Origin: a virus
Reading direction: 5' to 3' (one strand)
Virus record (IMG/VR): IMGVR_UViG_3300017977_000057
Span: 1-41,118 of that record
DNA length: 41,118 bases
This document shows positions 16,630 through 25,953 of the stretch, piece by piece. Made by a program: the position numbers and the translations under genes. Under the pieces are notes generated by a model. It saw nothing but the letters and a program-made list of their open reading frames with translations. It was not told the DNA's origin and ran no database searches. How positions within the stretch are numbered: the first letter of the stretch is position 1; every line of letters begins with the position of its first letter.

Positions 16630-17480
16630 AAACTATGATGGCTTTAGCCGATAGAACATTAGGAGGTTTTCCTATAAGTATACCTACTAGCATGATGCTA
16701 GAAGCTGTATTTAAAGATGGGGATAAAGATAAGAGAAATGTTGAACAATATATAGATATTAACGATTTCGATATACACTACATTAATGTTTTTACATTAG
16801 TTAGAAATATTGAATCTAGTATAACTTCTAAAAGCGCTAAGGAAGACTTATACAATAATAAGTATATAATAGAAACATTGGTGGAAGAGATAAATTTCAT
16901 AACGATTTTGTACAATGATACTAAGTGTAAGCCTGTATTATTCGTACCAGACTATAGTAAAATCTACATGACATTTAGAAATTCAAAAATACCTGATGGA
17001 CATGATGTAACTAATGTATCTATTTTAAGGATACTAACTATTACAAGTATGCTAAGTAATATAAAACCTGAGATAGATATGGAAATAGTTTCTAATACTC
17101 ATAAGCTACCTAGTAACAATAAGAAAGTATTAATTACTTCTCATTTAGCTGTGGACTTATTGAATGTTAAGAACATACCTAATTTACTTCTATTAGAGTC
17201 CCACACAGGAAAGTTAAAAAATAAAAACAGTTGGTTTAGTAAATATAGTAAAATAGGTAAATTACCTATGGATATATTTCCATTCTATGGAATTTTATTA
17301 TTTCTATTAGGAGATAGTAATATTAGTAAGCCTATAAATATTAAATTAAGAAAAGAACTCCATGAGCTTGTACTCGAACATAAATGGAATCCTAGTACTG
17401 GTTTATTAAAAGTAACACATACATTGAACTCTCGCAACGAGTTTAAAGATGTATTAAAAAATTATAAAGAATTATATTAA
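16626..17480 (+). CDS. Hypothetical protein (284 aa)
   Basis: Not recognised. Mixed alpha/beta, no signal peptide; a hydrophobic stretch near residues 220-235 (DIFPFYGILLFLLGDS) is too short and isolated to call a membrane helix. It lies between the SbcD-like nuclease and the SSB-like protein, so a replication or recombination role is plausible. Its own ATG has no good ribosome binding site, and it is probably translated by coupling from the short frame at 16600. Confidence 0.68.
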   Translation: MKTMMALADRTLGGFPISIPTSMMLEAVFKDGDKDKRNVEQYIDINDFDIHYINVFTLVRNIESSITSKSAKEDLYNNKYIIETLVEEINFITILYNDTKCKPVLFVPDYSKIYMTFRNSKIPDGHDVTNVSILRILTITSMLSNIKPEIDMEIVSNTHKLPSNNKKVLITSHLAVDLLNVKNIPNLLLLESHTGKLKNKNSWFSKYSKIGKLPMDIFPFYGILLFLLGDSNISKPINIKLRKELHELVLEHKWNPSTGLLKVTHTLNSRNEFKDVLKNYKELY

Positions 17481-17492
17481 AAAGGATAAAAA

Positions 17493-18149
17493 ATGGCTGA
17501 ATATAAAAAACCTACATCTGTAAGTTATGTTAAACTAAGTGCTCTTGGTTTAAAGAAAGCAGTACCTGAAGAGGAAGATTACGCAACGCTTAGTTGGAGT
17601 GCTAGAAATGGATACCCTAGAGTAACAGTTTATCTGACTAACAAAGACAGAGAAGGTGCTCCTATGGACTGGAATAAAGTAATCATAGCACCTATGGATT
17701 ATGTTATGCTTGAAGGGTTTATTGACCAAATGAAAGAGATAGTAAAAGGTGAACCTAAGAACAAAATAAAGATGGGTTGCTATAGTACTAAATTTGAAAA
17801 TAACAAACCTACTAAAGATAAAGAACTTAAAGGTACTGTAGAGTTTGGTAAAGATGGAGATGGTATCTTATACATAGCTGTTCTGAAAGATGATAAGAGA
17901 ACTATAAAGTTTGATCTTAAACCTAGTGTTTGGTTTACCTTTAGTGATGTAAACGGACTTATAGAGAACCCTAGTAGATTATCTGAGATATATGCTAATG
18001 GGTATATTAAAAGACTAAGTGAAGCTTATGGACATGCTTTTAAACAAAGTGCTATTACAACTACTGTAGTAGATACTAATAAAAACAAAACTAATTATGA
18101 TAAACCTAAAGAAGATGCTAAAACTGATGAAAGTGATTCTTTATTCTAA
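17493..18149 (+). CDS. Putative single-stranded DNA-binding protein (218 aa)
   Basis: A compact beta-rich core (about residues 25-150) is followed by a flexible Lys/Asp/Thr-rich linker and an acidic, hydrophobic-ended tail, KTDESDSLF. That tail type is used by SSB, T7 gp2.5 and T4 gp32 to recruit partners. Tyr/Trp and Lys residues in the core (SWSARNGYPRVTVYL) fit an OB-like fold. No sequence family was recognised, so the call rests on architecture and on its position next to an Mre11-like nuclease. It is followed by a terminator. AAGGAT upstream of the ATG. Confidence 0.5.
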   Translation: MAEYKKPTSVSYVKLSALGLKKAVPEEEDYATLSWSARNGYPRVTVYLTNKDREGAPMDWNKVIIAPMDYVMLEGFIDQMKEIVKGEPKNKIKMGCYSTKFENNKPTKDKELKGTVEFGKDGDGILYIAVLKDDKRTIKFDLKPSVWFTFSDVNGLIENPSRLSEIYANGYIKRLSEAYGHAFKQSAITTTVVDTNKNKTNYDKPKEDAKTDESDSLF

Positions 18150-18178
18150 CAATGTGTGGGTTAATTCCACACATTGTT
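18148..18178 (+). terminator. Hairpin terminator
   Basis: AACAATGTGTGG (18148-18159) pairs perfectly with CCACACATTGTT (18167-18178) around GTTAATT, a loop like that at 5340. It overlaps the stop codon of the SSB-like gene and separates the replication genes from the 18266 unit. Confidence 0.75.
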
Positions 18179-18195
18179 ATAGATAAACTTTGACA

Positions 18196-18204
18196 CATAT
18201 ATTA
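18196..18204 (+). promoter_or_regulatory. Candidate phage promoter motif CATATATTA
   Basis: Second exact CATATATTA, 18 bases after a terminator and about 60 bases before the gene at 18266. A TTGACA also overlaps just upstream (18190-18195), but no -10 box lies at normal spacing. Confidence 0.4.
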
Positions 18205-18265
18205 GTAAAATATAGGGGAATCCTATAAACAAAAGACATTAGTCTATAAATAAGAAGGAGAAATA

Positions 18266-19849
18266 ATGTTTAGAGTAGAAGATGTATATTCTAAAACTTC
18301 AACCACTTTAGTTTACACTTATAAAGATGAAGAAGTAAAATTTACTATTGGTTCTATAATTAGTAACCGAAGTAAGAGTGATTTAAACGATCCAAATCAG
18401 TTTACCTTACTGAACGCCTATTTAGAGTACAAAGGTGATAATTTTAAGAAAGCTCTTTTTGATAAATATCACGACCTTAGTGTTAATGTGGTATCGTTGA
18501 TTATGAGAGAGACTTTACCATTACCTGAAAACCAAGTAAGTTTACCTATTTTAAATATGTTTGATTTTAAAGATGTGTATAATTTTTTAGTAAATGTATA
18601 TGGATTTAGAGCACCATCTACATTAGGAGATGTATTTGATTTTGCGAAAGAGAAAGATGGACTTATAACAAGAGTACAGACTTACATAAAAACAGATTAT
18701 TTAGAATTAGCTACTTTAGCTGTTATATGTAAATCTATACTTGGACCTATCTGTATGTACGCTGATATAAAAGAAGCTGATATATACGGTAACTTTAAAG
18801 AGTATATCTTATCAGGGTTCATTACGGGTTCTTACTTAAGTAAAACTCCACCTATGATTAAACTGAAAGCCTCTATAGATAAAACTATAGAGAAACATTT
18901 TCAGAGTAAGCCTGATGAAAGAAAAACATTTACTTTAGAAAAGGGTGTTCCAGAAGAAACTATGAATGAGTATGTACTAGCTATTGCACTTATACAAAAA
19001 GTGTGTATAGCTACTATTCTTACTGATAGTAATGAAAAGAATATAGTTACTATTATTTATAACTACGCTATAAATCTTTTAAGAACTAAAAGTGATAGCA
19101 ATAAAAAGATTGTTAATAAACAACCTTTGACTAACTCTGATGGTAGTAACGAAAGGGATAATAAAGAGTCTATAATGGAATCTTATAGGATACCTACTGA
19201 TATTACTCCGGGTGAGACTGTGGAATTTAGCGTAGTGTTATTAGATATAGATATGCTTATTTATCATGCACCTGTTAAAGTAGATAAAGCTTTAGTCTTA
19301 CTTATAAAGCAATCATTACATGTGTTTAAACATAGACCTCTAGCTGAGATACAAACATTGTTAATGGGTATGGTATTAAAAGATATAATAAACCCTAAAG
19401 CTTTTATGTATGTTGGTTTAGAAGAGATACTTAATGCTCTTAGTATTACATTTGCTGTTTTATGGACTATGGGGTATCATAGGTTGGCTGTGTTAGTTAC
19501 ATCTGTATCTAACCTTAACGATAGTAATGAAGGTGTAATGTCTCTTAACCCTGGAACTAATAGAAAAAGACTAACTGAAGATGAAACTATACGATTAGAA
19601 AAACATTATCTTCTTGGTAGAGTTATGAATACAACTAAAACATCTAGTGTTATACTAGAAAGTGTTAATAAAATAGGTAATGCGGTTTATGATCTTTCAT
19701 GGTCACCTACTGTTCCTAATAAATTACATCCAGAGTTAAAAGAAGCTGGTGTTAATCTTAACATTTTACCTAATGATATTAAAGGTATGTTAGCAAACTT
19801 CTTTTGTGATATAGAAGATATCAGAACAGCTCATCTAGAGCATAAATAA
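18266..19849 (+). CDS. Hypothetical large protein, possible virion component (527 aa)
   Basis: No family recognised. Soluble, mostly helical-looking, without signal peptide or membrane segment; a Lys/Asn/Ser-rich low-complexity segment lies near residues 275-305. AAGGAG upstream of the ATG. It heads a co-directional run (18266-23115) that includes a clear virion-like protein (19877), so it may be a structural or assembly protein. The leader between the promoter motif and ATG contains a small TATAGG/CCTATA hairpin (about 18211-18227). Confidence 0.72.
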   Translation: MFRVEDVYSKTSTTLVYTYKDEEVKFTIGSIISNRSKSDLNDPNQFTLLNAYLEYKGDNFKKALFDKYHDLSVNVVSLIMRETLPLPENQVSLPILNMFDFKDVYNFLVNVYGFRAPSTLGDVFDFAKEKDGLITRVQTYIKTDYLELATLAVICKSILGPICMYADIKEADIYGNFKEYILSGFITGSYLSKTPPMIKLKASIDKTIEKHFQSKPDERKTFTLEKGVPEETMNEYVLAIALIQKVCIATILTDSNEKNIVTIIYNYAINLLRTKSDSNKKIVNKQPLTNSDGSNERDNKESIMESYRIPTDITPGETVEFSVVLLDIDMLIYHAPVKVDKALVLLIKQSLHVFKHRPLAEIQTLLMGMVLKDIINPKAFMYVGLEEILNALSITFAVLWTMGYHRLAVLVTSVSNLNDSNEGVMSLNPGTNRKRLTEDETIRLEKHYLLGRVMNTTKTSSVILESVNKIGNAVYDLSWSPTVPNKLHPELKEAGVNLNILPNDIKGMLANFFCDIEDIRTAHLEHK

Positions 19850-19876
19850 TAAATATAATAATAAAAGGAAATAGAT

Positions 19877-21397
19877 ATGATTAATAATCAAAATAATGCA
19901 CAGAGTCATATGGGTCCCGGACAAAGACCTCAACACGGTTTACCAATTTCTAATGTGGGTGAACAACCTACAGGTCAGTTATTTGGAACACCAACAAATG
20001 TAGTAATAAAGAAATTTATTCAAATACCTACTAAAGAAGCTTATCAAGATATGTTTATCAGGGGTTATGATATGTTTGTAGAAAGAGGTAGTGTAGATAA
20101 CCTAGCAAGTGTTATTGAACAAGGTTCTACAAGAGGAGGTGTTACAGAAATTGGTTTAGCTAAAGAAGCTGGCGGTGTTATATCTGTTAATAGTAATATT
20201 GCTAAGCAAGCTCAAATTGCTAATGGATGGCAGACACAAAGGATTAGATTTATTCTAATAGTAGAATCTATGTTAAGTGGTATAAATATTGTATCTTACC
20301 TACAGGGCTATACGGAACATTTTGAAACTAGTTTTAGTTCTCTTATAGATCCTAATATGAGATTCTTTATTAACAGTGTTACTAATGTTAAGAAGCAAAT
20401 GATACCTGGCGTTGGTATGAAGATAACTCCTTATAGTACATTTAATGTTATTGCTGATAATAGTAATCCTAGTGGTGTGAGTTATCAGAGAGACACGGTT
20501 AACGATATAAAGTTAGTTAGACCTATAGATATTATAGATAATATAGATACGATACAAACTTATGGTCATGATGGTCAGGTTATAAATCATAATGATAAAT
20601 TTGCTATGAATGTTACTACTAGTAATAGAAGTAACAATAATCCATTATCTCATCTTAGAACTACGATAAATGGCTATATAGATGGTATGCAAAGTGCTAC
20701 TATGGGACATAGTGCTTCTGATGTTTTAAATAATGTAAAAGATTGTGTATTTGAGAATAATATTATGTCTGTACCATTTATAAAAGCATTGTTTAATGTA
20801 ACAGGTGTTTCATCTCCTAGTTCATTCTCTATGAACGAACTAACTAAGATACAACCTAATGCAGATAGTGTAGTGCATAGATATAGCTCTGCTAATGATG
20901 TAGCTACTTCTGATTTATCTAGAATTACTAATACTGAAAGACTTAGTGGTAATAGTATAGAGACCGTAACTGCTACTACAGTGGTACAAATGTTGACTTC
21001 ATATATGATAGAGAACTTCTTAACTGATATCGCTATAAATATGACCAATATGTCTGGTAGACCTGTAGTTATACCTATTAAGAGTAGGAGTATTATTGAA
21101 GGTATAGACGAGACAGTATATATGCAAAAAGTTGTAGTGAATGCTATGCATGTTATAATGCCTAATATTAGTAAAGCTGGTTTATTAGAAGTTTCTGTTA
21201 GAGTTGAAATAAACTTATTTGGAGATGCTAATGTAGCAGTAAGTATTAATAATCAACCTGAGGTCATCTTTAGGTTTCCTACATTTGCTGATGCTTCTTT
21301 CTCATCTATCATTACTGATACACAAAATGCAGCTGTTCTTACTCAAAGTTATGAGAATGTTTTAAATATAGCCGACCAAGCTACTAGATATGAATAA
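19877..21397 (+). CDS. Putative abundant virion structural protein (506 aa)
   Basis: The N-terminal ~40 residues are Asn/Gln/Gly/Pro-rich (NNQNNAQSHMGPGQRPQH) and disordered-looking; the rest is a well-mixed alpha/beta protein rich in Asn, Val, Ser and Thr, without enzyme motifs. Balanced use of ATT and ATA, and GTT and GTA, contrasts with neighbouring genes and suggests high expression. Size and texture fit a capsid, sheath or tube-type protein, but I cannot say which. AAGGAAAT precedes the ATG; 18 bases to the next gene. Confidence 0.6.
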   Translation: MINNQNNAQSHMGPGQRPQHGLPISNVGEQPTGQLFGTPTNVVIKKFIQIPTKEAYQDMFIRGYDMFVERGSVDNLASVIEQGSTRGGVTEIGLAKEAGGVISVNSNIAKQAQIANGWQTQRIRFILIVESMLSGINIVSYLQGYTEHFETSFSSLIDPNMRFFINSVTNVKKQMIPGVGMKITPYSTFNVIADNSNPSGVSYQRDTVNDIKLVRPIDIIDNIDTIQTYGHDGQVINHNDKFAMNVTTSNRSNNNPLSHLRTTINGYIDGMQSATMGHSASDVLNNVKDCVFENNIMSVPFIKALFNVTGVSSPSSFSMNELTKIQPNADSVVHRYSSANDVATSDLSRITNTERLSGNSIETVTATTVVQMLTSYMIENFLTDIAINMTNMSGRPVVIPIKSRSIIEGIDETVYMQKVVVNAMHVIMPNISKAGLLEVSVRVEINLFGDANVAVSINNQPEVIFRFPTFADASFSSIITDTQNAAVLTQSYENVLNIADQATRYE

Positions 21398-21415
21398 AAT
21401 AAAAAAGGAAAAGAT

Positions 21416-22780
21416 ATGATAAATAAACTATTGTCTTTATATAAAGATACATTAGAGTCAGTTAACTTTACAGTAAGTAAAGATGGATTTGTAGTTAGTA
21501 AGCACGCTACACCTAAAGTAGTTACTGTGAACGGTACACCTTTAGCATTACCTACTAAGTCTCACTTAGATACAATGACTACTGTAGATGAAGATGGAAA
21601 CATCTCTAAAACTAAGTACCTATTCAACCCTCTTAATGAAAATGTTATTAAGGGAGATACTAAAGCTTTAATTAAACTTAAAGCTATGGCTGAAGCACAT
21701 ATGGGGTTTACTTTATATACTGTTGGTAATCTTTTACTGACTATGGCTAGCGACCCTAAATTACAAAAGAATGTTGATATGGAATTAAGTAAATTCTTAA
21801 GTAGTTTAAGCTTAGCTTCTAAGAATACTGATACTTTAGTAGATCCAAATAGTGTAAAACATTGGACTACCCTATATGAGAAAACAAAGGATGTTCCAGC
21901 TACTGAAGGATTTATAAAATTATTTCTTAAGAAGAATGGTCGACATGATGGCGTTAAATATTTTAGGTTAGCTGTATTGGACTTTCCATTATACAACAAA
22001 CTTAAAGTAGGTAATAAAGATAGTCGTATATATGGTAAGAAGCTTAGAGCTAAAGACTATGGTGTATTTAGCATCGTATTTGAATATATGCTACAAAACT
22101 TAGATGAAGATGGTATGCTACATTTAGGAAGTAATGATGACACATCACCTGCATTCCATAGTCTTATGAGAATATACTTAAAAGTTATGAGTAGGTTAAA
22201 TAAGATACTTACATCTATGATTAAAGTACATGGTGACTTAGCTAGTGAATTTATAACTGAACTTAAGCTATCTGTAGAAGTTTTAGACAAAATGAATTTT
22301 AAATCTGCTTTAGCTATGATACCTAGTGATGCTGACATCAATAGAGAACATAATACAGAGATAGTAAATACTGCTGTGATGAATGAACAGGCTAGTAATG
22401 GTAATCTAAATCCTGCTTTAGCTATAGCTGCAGGTAAGACTACGCTTAAACCTACACCTACTGAAGCAAATAAACCTATAGACGCTACTAATACAGTTGA
22501 AGAAGATAACCCTATAGATGCTATTCTTAAGAGTAAGTACGGAGTTACTAATACTAATGTACCTAATTATAGACCACCTGTTCAACAACCTCAACAGCAT
22601 CCACAGATACAGCATCCTCAACATAATAATTTTACTAATAATGTAGCTGTGAATACGCACCCTATGCATAATGTAAACAATGGAGTACAACATCCTGTGC
22701 ATGTACAGCAGATGCAACAAACTAATAACTCTTATCAACCTCAGCAAAATGTATATAAGTCTCCTATAGTGAGATTCTAA
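21416..22780 (+). CDS. Hypothetical protein with Gln/His/Pro/Asn-rich tail (454 aa)
   Basis: No family recognised. Residues 1-~310 are a folded, mostly helical domain. From ~345 on, a low-complexity segment dominated by Gln, His, Pro, Asn and Val includes several short QPQQHPQ-like repeats and ends VYKSPIVRF. Such tails are usually flexible linkers or tethering segments. It follows the virion-like protein by 18 bases and its stop overlaps the next start by one base (TAATG). It may be a head- or tail-associated scaffold, by context only. Confidence 0.7.
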   Translation: MINKLLSLYKDTLESVNFTVSKDGFVVSKHATPKVVTVNGTPLALPTKSHLDTMTTVDEDGNISKTKYLFNPLNENVIKGDTKALIKLKAMAEAHMGFTLYTVGNLLLTMASDPKLQKNVDMELSKFLSSLSLASKNTDTLVDPNSVKHWTTLYEKTKDVPATEGFIKLFLKKNGRHDGVKYFRLAVLDFPLYNKLKVGNKDSRIYGKKLRAKDYGVFSIVFEYMLQNLDEDGMLHLGSNDDTSPAFHSLMRIYLKVMSRLNKILTSMIKVHGDLASEFITELKLSVEVLDKMNFKSALAMIPSDADINREHNTEIVNTAVMNEQASNGNLNPALAIAAGKTTLKPTPTEANKPIDATNTVEEDNPIDAILKSKYGVTNTNVPNYRPPVQQPQQHPQIQHPQHNNFTNNVAVNTHPMHNVNNGVQHPVHVQQMQQTNNSYQPQQNVYKSPIVRF

Positions 22781-23115
22781 TGGAAAATATATCTAATAAA
22801 ATAACTGATAATGATATAGTAAATGAAAGGCTTTTGAAAGCCTTTCATACGGTAAGTGAGTTAGATGTATCTAGATTAGAAACTGTTGTAACTACCATAG
22901 ATAGTGTTAAGGCTTTAAAGTATAAACATGACTTCTATGGTTTATTAGAGGAGCTTAAAGTAGGTGAAGATCTTAAACACATAACTACTCTGATAAATAG
23001 CTTAAACTCTAGCAGAGAGTATGATGGTAAAACTTTAGAGATAAGATTAATAAGTAATACTAATGTTAATTTAGCATTATCTATTATATCTAAAGCTAGA
23101 AAGGATATTCAGTAG
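22780..23115 (+). CDS. Hypothetical protein (111 aa)
   Basis: Not recognised. Small, helical, charged protein without membrane segment. Start overlaps the previous stop by one base. Codons near 15-23 carry a perfect 12-bp inverted repeat (ATGAAAGGCTTT at 22823-22834, complement at 22837-22848), which could fold in the mRNA just after initiation. The stop codon TAG is itself part of the downstream terminator stem. Confidence 0.68.
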   Translation: MENISNKITDNDIVNERLLKAFHTVSELDVSRLETVVTTIDSVKALKYKHDFYGLLEELKVGEDLKHITTLINSLNSSREYDGKTLEIRLISNTNVNLALSIISKARKDIQ

Positions 23116-23144
23116 CTTCGGTTACTGAATATCTTTATTTTTTT
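23104..23144 (+). terminator. Rho-independent terminator with TTCG loop
   Basis: GATATTCAGTAGC and GTTACTGAATATC form a 13-bp stem (one G-U) closed by TTCG and followed by a T-rich run (TTTATTTTTTT). It overlaps the end of the 22780-23115 gene and isolates the RNA polymerase gene downstream. Confidence 0.88.
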
Positions 23145-23159
23145 ACAATGTAGTATAAT

Positions 23160-23168
23160 CATATATTA
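23160..23168 (+). promoter_or_regulatory. Candidate phage promoter motif CATATATTA
   Basis: Third exact CATATATTA, 15 bases past the TTCG terminator and 42 bases before the RNA polymerase beta-like gene. The following C gives TATATTAC, identical to the phiKZ early promoter core as I recall it. Confidence 0.45.
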
Positions 23169-23210
23169 CTTAAATAGAGTGTTATGCACTATAAATTATA
23201 AAGGAAAGTT

Positions 23211-25361
23211 ATGAATATAAACGATATAAATAAAGATGATATATTTGAAGTAGATCCTCTACTTACTATAAACGAAGAACAGCTTAGTATACACGCTATG
23301 AACTCTTTTATCGCACACGATTCAGCATCTAGATCATATATGTTTTCTAGTCACTTTGGTCAACCTGTGGTGTTAGATAATGGTGAAGAAAGAATTGTAC
23401 AATCTGGTATAGAAAAGAAGTTTGGTGGGAATACTTTCTCTAAGAAAATAGAGAATGATAGTAGGATAATTGCAGTTACTACTAGGTACAATGGTATAGA
23501 TAGGAGTAGTGTTAATAATACCGTAGAAATTACTATTATATTTGAAGATTTAGTTACTGATGAGATAGATGTCTTAATTGTACCTAATTACTTTAGCCTA
23601 CATCAATTTTTTGGTTTTAAGTATAAGTGGGATATGGATAAACTTAATAACTTAGTTACTAATACTATTATACCAGGTGGTACTATTTTAGCTGATTCTC
23701 CAGCTGTTAAAGATAATGATGGTTATGCTTTCGGTATGAATTTAAACATACTTAAAACTGTAATGCCTGAGGGTAGTGAGGATAGTGCTATCATTTCAAA
23801 AAGTGCTGCTGAGAAGATGACTTATAAAATGTATGAAACTATAGTAGTTGAATATGGTAATGAGATGTATCCTCTTAACTTATATGGAGAAGCAGACGGT
23901 ATATATAAACCATTTCCTGAAATAGGCGATAGAGTTAGGTCTGACGGTATGATTATGGCTTTAAGAGAAGTAGATGCTGATACGGCTCCTTTAACTACTA
24001 GTAAGTTAGATGTAACTCAACCTGATACATCTTTTGATAAGTGTACTTATGCTAAGAGAGGGGATGGTATAATAACTGACATAAAAGTTTATTATAATCC
24101 TAAATTTAAGAAAGAAGTGTATGCTGGTACAAATGACATTACTGATAAATATATAAATAGTTTAGTAAAGTATCATAGTGATGTTCTAAGCATCTATAAC
24201 AGGATTAAGTCAGATCACTATGCAAAGTATAAGAATCATGATTATAAGTTCTCTAGTGGCTTTACAGCATTAGTTATGGAGTCTTTAGTAATGGCTAGTC
24301 CAGATAATAAAAGGATAAAGAAATCTTATAAAACTGAAGAATTAGATTTATATAGAGTTGAGTTAACTGTTATGTATGAAGAGAAAGTGACAATTGGTTC
24401 AAAAATTACGGATATGTCTGGTGGTAAAGGGGTTATTGGACAGATAGTTGATGACCATTTAATGCCTGTAGATAAGTATGGTAATAGAGCTGAGATTGTT
24501 ATGGATAGTAATGCTACTCCTGCTAGAATGAACTTAGCTAGAAGTTATATACAATATTTCAGTGGTACTTCTAGAGAAGTAAAAAGACTAACTATAGAAG
24601 AACTTAAAGTAATACAAACTAATAAAGGTCTAAAGAATATCTTAGAAGCTTTAGAGTCTTTAAATTTGGAAGAAACTAAACATTTGTTTAGACATATACT
24701 AGCAGTATGTAAGATCATAGATAATGAACAATATCAAGCGTATTCTACATTATCTAACATCAAAGATATTAAAGAGGTGTTACATGAGACTATTACTAAA
24801 GAGTTTTATATTTATCATAAGGTAACTAATAAGAAAAAGAGTTATGCTATAGTAAATGAAATTAGAAATAGTATATATAGGCCTCCTATCGAAGATATCA
24901 TTCTTAATAGAGATGGTGAACTCATACCATCTAAGAATAAGATGCTTATAGCTCCATTGTATATGTTTCTTATATCTAAGACTAGTGATGGTTATTTAAG
25001 TGCTGCTAGTAGTAAAACTAACCATTATGATTTACCAGTAGGTATAAGTAAAGTGGATAAGTCTAGAGTGCCTTTTAGAAGAACTCCTACTAAGATACTA
25101 TCTGAAACTGAAACTAGGTTATACGGTAGCTTTACTCCAGATGAAAGATACCTAATAGAGTTGAAAGATAGAGCTTCTAGTCCTGAAACACATAAGATAG
25201 CTTATAAGAATATTCTTACAGCTCCTAAGCCTACAAACATAGATATCTTAATAGATAGAAGTGTGGTTCCATATGGTAATGATTCTGCTTTAAAGCTAAC
25301 AGAATCTATTCTTAATGCAGCTGGTCTAGGAATAGAGTATTCTCCAGATAAAGATTTATAA
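23211..25361 (+). CDS. Phage RNA polymerase beta-like subunit (C-terminal part)
   Basis: A divergent piece of multisubunit RNA polymerase, as in phiKZ-like phages where beta and beta-prime are each split into separate genes. MPEGSEDSAIISKSAAEKM (about 185-203) matches the bacterial beta segment with YEDSILVSERVV. IGSKITDMSGGKGVIGQI (395-412) matches GDKMAGRHGNKGVISKI. MPVDKYGNRAEIVMDSN followed by TPARMNLAR matches the MPYDENGTPVDIVLNP/PSRMNIGQ block. These belong to the C-terminal half of beta near the active centre. The N-terminal half of beta is absent from the window and presumably encoded elsewhere. AAGGAAAG upstream; preceded by a terminator and a promoter-like motif; followed by a bidirectional hairpin. 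Confidence 0.88.
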   Translation: MNINDINKDDIFEVDPLLTINEEQLSIHAMNSFIAHDSASRSYMFSSHFGQPVVLDNGEERIVQSGIEKKFGGNTFSKKIENDSRIIAVTTRYNGIDRSSVNNTVEITIIFEDLVTDEIDVLIVPNYFSLHQFFGFKYKWDMDKLNNLVTNTIIPGGTILADSPAVKDNDGYAFGMNLNILKTVMPEGSEDSAIISKSAAEKMTYKMYETIVVEYGNEMYPLNLYGEADGIYKPFPEIGDRVRSDGMIMALREVDADTAPLTTSKLDVTQPDTSFDKCTYAKRGDGIITDIKVYYNPKFKKEVYAGTNDITDKYINSLVKYHSDVLSIYNRIKSDHYAKYKNHDYKFSSGFTALVMESLVMASPDNKRIKKSYKTEELDLYRVELTVMYEEKVTIGSKITDMSGGKGVIGQIVDDHLMPVDKYGNRAEIVMDSNATPARMNLARSYIQYFSGTSREVKRLTIEELKVIQTNKGLKNILEALESLNLEETKHLFRHILAVCKIIDNEQYQAYSTLSNIKDIKEVLHETITKEFYIYHKVTNKKKSYAIVNEIRNSIYRPPIEDIILNRDGELIPSKNKMLIAPLYMFLISKTSDGYLSAASSKTNHYDLPVGISKVDKSRVPFRRTPTKILSETETRLYGSFTPDERYLIELKDRASSPETHKIAYKNILTAPKPTNIDILIDRSVVPYGNDSALKLTESILNAAGLGIEYSPDKDL

Positions 25362-25367
25362 ACTTAT

Positions 25368-25399
25368 TACACTACTATGGATAATACCATAGTAGTGTA
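25368..25399. terminator. Bidirectional terminator between RNAP beta-like and pentapeptide genes
   Basis: TACACTACTATGG and CCATAGTAGTGTA form a 13-bp perfect stem with a 6-base loop (ATAATA) between convergent genes. T-rich sequence follows on the plus strand. Confidence 0.75.
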
Positions 25400-25405
25400 T
25401 GTGTT

Positions 25406-25843
25406 TTATTTTTCTTTTGTTAAATGTTCTGCTATCTCTTCTATCTTAGACTCTAATGTTATATCTTTATCTATTATAGACATATAGATATTTTCATCTA
25501 TATTCATTTTAGAACAATAGTTAATTAAGCTAGGATCGTCTATACAAGCTAAATTTATATCTAATAATAAAATACTCGTATTAAGATTATCTTTAAGCTC
25601 ATGAGCTCCTGAGAGTGTTTTAGAGAGTGTTGTCATCTTATTCTTAAAAGCTACTAACTCATCAAAGTCATGTCCATCTATAACTAAGTTCTTTGTATCT
25701 ACATTATGTATAGAAACTCCATTTAAAGATACATCTGTAAATACACTACCTGATAAGTTTACATCTGTAAATTTACTTTGTGACAGATTAGTGTTTTCAA
25801 AAGTAGAACCATTACTTAGATCACTATTTATTATGTTTAACAT
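25406..25843 (-). CDS. Pentapeptide-repeat protein (145 aa)
   Basis: Residues ~5-57 carry consecutive pentapeptide repeats of the A(D/N)LxN kind (SDLSNGSTFENTNLSQSKF then TDVNLSGSVFTDVSLNG), predicted to form a right-handed quadrilateral beta-helix of about two turns. A helical ~85-residue C-terminal part follows. Some pentapeptide proteins mimic DNA and protect gyrase, but this helix is short, so no activity is claimed. It is alone on the minus strand between the two RNA polymerase genes, with AAAGGAAAT upstream of the ATG. Confidence 0.75.
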   Translation of the reverse strand: MLNIINSDLSNGSTFENTNLSQSKFTDVNLSGSVFTDVSLNGVSIHNVDTKNLVIDGHDFDELVAFKNKMTTLSKTLSGAHELKDNLNTSILLLDINLACIDDPSLINYCSKMNIDENIYMSIIDKDITLESKIEEIAEHLTKEK

Positions 25844-25953
25844 ATTTTATTTCCTTTATATTAATCTCAAGTAATGTTTATTTGGTATAAGCTTTATGAT
25901 GTTAATTGTATGTAGTTTATTAGAGTAGTTATTCCGTAGTAATTATATAAGAA

